Positions 3,835 through 5,465 of a stretch of DNA of 5,465 nt are shown here, piece after piece. This DNA is from an uncultured Oribacterium sp. (GTDB taxonomy: Bacteria; Bacillota; Clostridia; Lachnospirales; Lachnospiraceae): the NCBI GenBank assembly GCA_900772695.1, contig CAAGRO010000449.1, positions 1-5,465 on the forward strand, in the 5' to 3' direction. The notes under the pieces were generated by a model, which saw nothing but the letters and a program-made list of their open reading frames with translations, made no database searches and was not told the origin of the DNA. The translations under genes were made by a program, and so were the position numbers. The number at the start of each line of letters is the position of its first letter. The first letter of the stretch is position 1.

Positions 3835-5465
3835 ATGGAACGTCAGACAATACTCATCGTGGACGATGCGGAGATGAATCGCATGATGCTGAGCGACATG
3901 CTCGGCGATCAGTACGATTACGTCGAGGCGGCAGATGGGCGCGAGGCACTTCGGATCCTGGAGAAAAACGTGTCGATCGATCTGATGCTGCTCGACATCA
4001 ACATGCCGGAGATGAACGGCTTCGAGGTGCTCGAGGAGATGAACCGCTACCACTGGATCCAGGAGGTGCCGGTCATCATGATCACGGCAGAGGAGTCCGT
4101 GGAGTCGATGGAGCACGCCTACTCGCTCGGTGTCACCGACTACATCCCACGTCCGTTCAATGTCTACATCGTGCGTCGGCGCGTAGAGAATACACTGAAT
4201 CTGTACGTGAATCAGAAGCGCCTCATGCGTCTCGTGTCGGACCAGATCGCGGAAAAAGAGGAGAACAACACCCTGATGGTGAGTATCCTCAGTAACGTCG
4301 TCGAGATCCGGAACCACGAGAGCGGTGACCATATCCGGAACATTCGCCGCATCACGGAGCTGCTGCTGCATCAGCTCGTGCAGAAGACGAAGGCCTATCA
4401 CCTCAGTGAGGAGGACATCGCGCTGATCAAGACCGCGTCGTCCCTCCACGACATCGGAAAAATCACGATTCCGGAGGAGATTCTGAACAAGCCGGGGAAG
4501 CTCACGAAGGAAGAGTTTGAGATTATGAAGACGCACTCCGCCGCGGGTGCGCATATCCTGGAGCAGATGAAGTACGGCCAGGATAAGCCGCTGTACCGCT
4601 ATGCGCTGGAGATCTGCCGCTGGCACCACGAGCGCTGGGATGGGCATGGCTACCCGGATGGACTGATGGGAGAGGAGATCCCGATTTCCGCACAGATCGT
4701 GGCGATCGCGGATGTATACGATGCGCTCACGAGCGAGCGCTGCTATAAAAAGGCGTACGATCACTCGACCGCCATCAACATGATTCTGAACGGCGAGTGC
4801 GGTGCCTTCAACCCGCTGCTGCTCGAGTGTCTCACAGAGACCGCCGCGCAGCTTCGCATCGTGACCAGTGTGAATGTGGATGCGATGCCGTACCGCTTCG
4901 AGCTGAACCGCCTGTCGGAGGAAATCCTCGCGCATGCGGACCTCCCGAAGAACGATCGTGTACAGAACCTCCTCGATACCATGCAGGATCGGATCGACTT
5001 CTTCGCATCCACCAGCGGTGGTATCCAGTTCGAGTATGATTCGGTGTCCCGCCTCGTGGATGTGACGAACTGGAACGAGCCGCCACAGTACCGCCACAGC
5101 GTGAAGAACGTCACGCGTGCGAACGATTTCCGCTACCTCAGCCAGAAGGACTTCAAGCGCCTGTGGGATGCGATGGAGGCGACGACGAAGGAAAATCCGG
5201 AGTTCGCCCTGAGCATCCTCTTTCCGGTCGGCAATGAGTACCACTGGTGTGATCTCCGGGTGCGTACGCTCTGGTCGGATCTCCGGCCGGATCACTACAT
5301 CGCGGCGGTCGGCCAGCTGCTGGACCCGCAGATGAAGGAAGTGAAGGAGTTTCCGGCCCATGTCGGTCCGCTGGATTCGGCTTCCCCGGTCATCCTTCAG
5401 AATATCCGCTGCCTGCAGTCCGTGTTCGACATCGTGCGGTTCGCGTCGATGATGGCGATGGATTC
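3835..5465 (+). CDS. Response regulator: receiver, HD-GYP cyclic di-GMP phosphodiesterase and PAS-like domain (3' end outside window)
   Basis: The frame is open for 543 codons and runs off the right edge. Residues 1-125 are a receiver with acidic pocket Asp10/Asp11, phospho-acceptor Asp54 (LLDINMPEMNG) and Thr84; the normally invariant Lys is Arg106 (IPRPFN). A charged helix (about 125-147) links to an HD-GYP domain (about 148-345): ExR with His161/His166, the HD pair His205-Asp206 (SLHDIGK), His234, HHERWDGHGYPDG (264-276) with GYP at 272-274, and IADVYDALTS (291-300). All expected metal and catalytic residues are present, so it probably hydrolyses cyclic di-GMP in the cytoplasm. Residues ~375-500 look like a PAS fold, ending AVGQLLDPQMKEV. 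After it, VFDIVRF (530-536) resembles the start of another sensory module that I recall before GGDEF domains in Lachnospiraceae, so a GGDEF may follow; that is inference. The ATG has AAGGAG (3824-3829) five bases upstream, overlapping the Hpt stop. Confidence 0.93.
   Translation, partial: MERQTILIVDDAEMNRMMLSDMLGDQYDYVEAADGREALRILEKNVSIDLMLLDINMPEMNGFEVLEEMNRYHWIQEVPVIMITAEESVESMEHAYSLGVTDYIPRPFNVYIVRRRVENTLNLYVNQKRLMRLVSDQIAEKEENNTLMVSILSNVVEIRNHESGDHIRNIRRITELLLHQLVQKTKAYHLSEEDIALIKTASSLHDIGKITIPEEILNKPGKLTKEEFEIMKTHSAAGAHILEQMKYGQDKPLYRYALEICRWHHERWDGHGYPDGLMGEEIPISAQIVAIADVYDALTSERCYKKAYDHSTAINMILNGECGAFNPLLLECLTETAAQLRIVTSVNVDAMPYRFELNRLSEEILAHADLPKNDRVQNLLDTMQDRIDFFASTSGGIQFEYDSVSRLVDVTNWNEPPQYRHSVKNVTRANDFRYLSQKDFKRLWDAMEATTKENPEFALSILFPVGNEYHWCDLRVRTLWSDLRPDHYIAAVGQLLDPQMKEVKEFPAHVGPLDSASPVILQNIRCLQSVFDIVRFASMMAMD

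Noticed and set aside
3460..5361. Minus-strand open frame of 633 codons opposite the Hpt and HD-GYP genes
   Set aside because: It is the same antisense effect: low-complexity charged sequence, no motif and no ribosome binding site, while the plus strand carries two clear conserved genes with all their catalytic residues.

Overview
The window looks like chromosomal DNA from a GC-rich member of the Clostridia (Bacillota), most likely Lachnospiraceae or a close relative. Four things point there: strong AGGAGG-type ribosome binding sites, the LSQGQ-type ABC exporter, a cytidylate-kinase-like protein of the kind common in that group, and the receiver/HD-GYP architecture with an 'RPF' motif in place of the usual 'KPF'. 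Codons favour G or C in the third position, while the gaps between genes are clearly AT-richer. This placement is inference from protein style, not from a marker gene.

Layout from left to right. Positions 103-1389 (+) encode the C-terminal part of an ABC exporter (end of the membrane domain plus a complete ATPase). The first ~107 bases do not continue that gene upstream. Read on the opposite strand they encode the N-terminal part (TM1 and the following loop) of the same kind of exporter, so the gene is broken by an inversion or an inverted assembly/amplification chimera at about 99-107. A bidirectional terminator (1412-1447) separates it from a convergent PAP2-family membrane phosphatase/phosphotransferase (1451-2137, -). 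A 290-base divergent intergenic region follows. It holds a candidate structured RNA (2246-2320), a good sigma-A-type promoter (2347-2375) and a small operator-like palindrome. It leads into a cytidylate-kinase-like P-loop protein (2428-3051, +) that ends in a strong terminator (3082-3117). Next is a ~360-base gap without a convincing gene, with a long imperfect hairpin (3133-3202) and several smaller hairpins.

The right end is a two-gene signalling operon. A stand-alone Hpt phosphotransfer protein (3478-3825) lies nine bases before a large response regulator (3835 to beyond the right edge) with receiver, HD-GYP and PAS-like domains. The likely logic is a phosphorelay in which a hybrid kinase encoded elsewhere passes phosphate through the Hpt histidine to the receiver aspartate, controlling breakdown of cyclic di-GMP by the HD-GYP domain. 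The remaining genes (exporter, PAP2 protein, nucleotide-kinase-like protein) each have their own transcription boundaries and show no clear functional link.

I did not find a clear new multi-gene system. The observations most worth following are the inverted exporter fragment at the left edge and the candidate structured RNA before the kinase-like gene.
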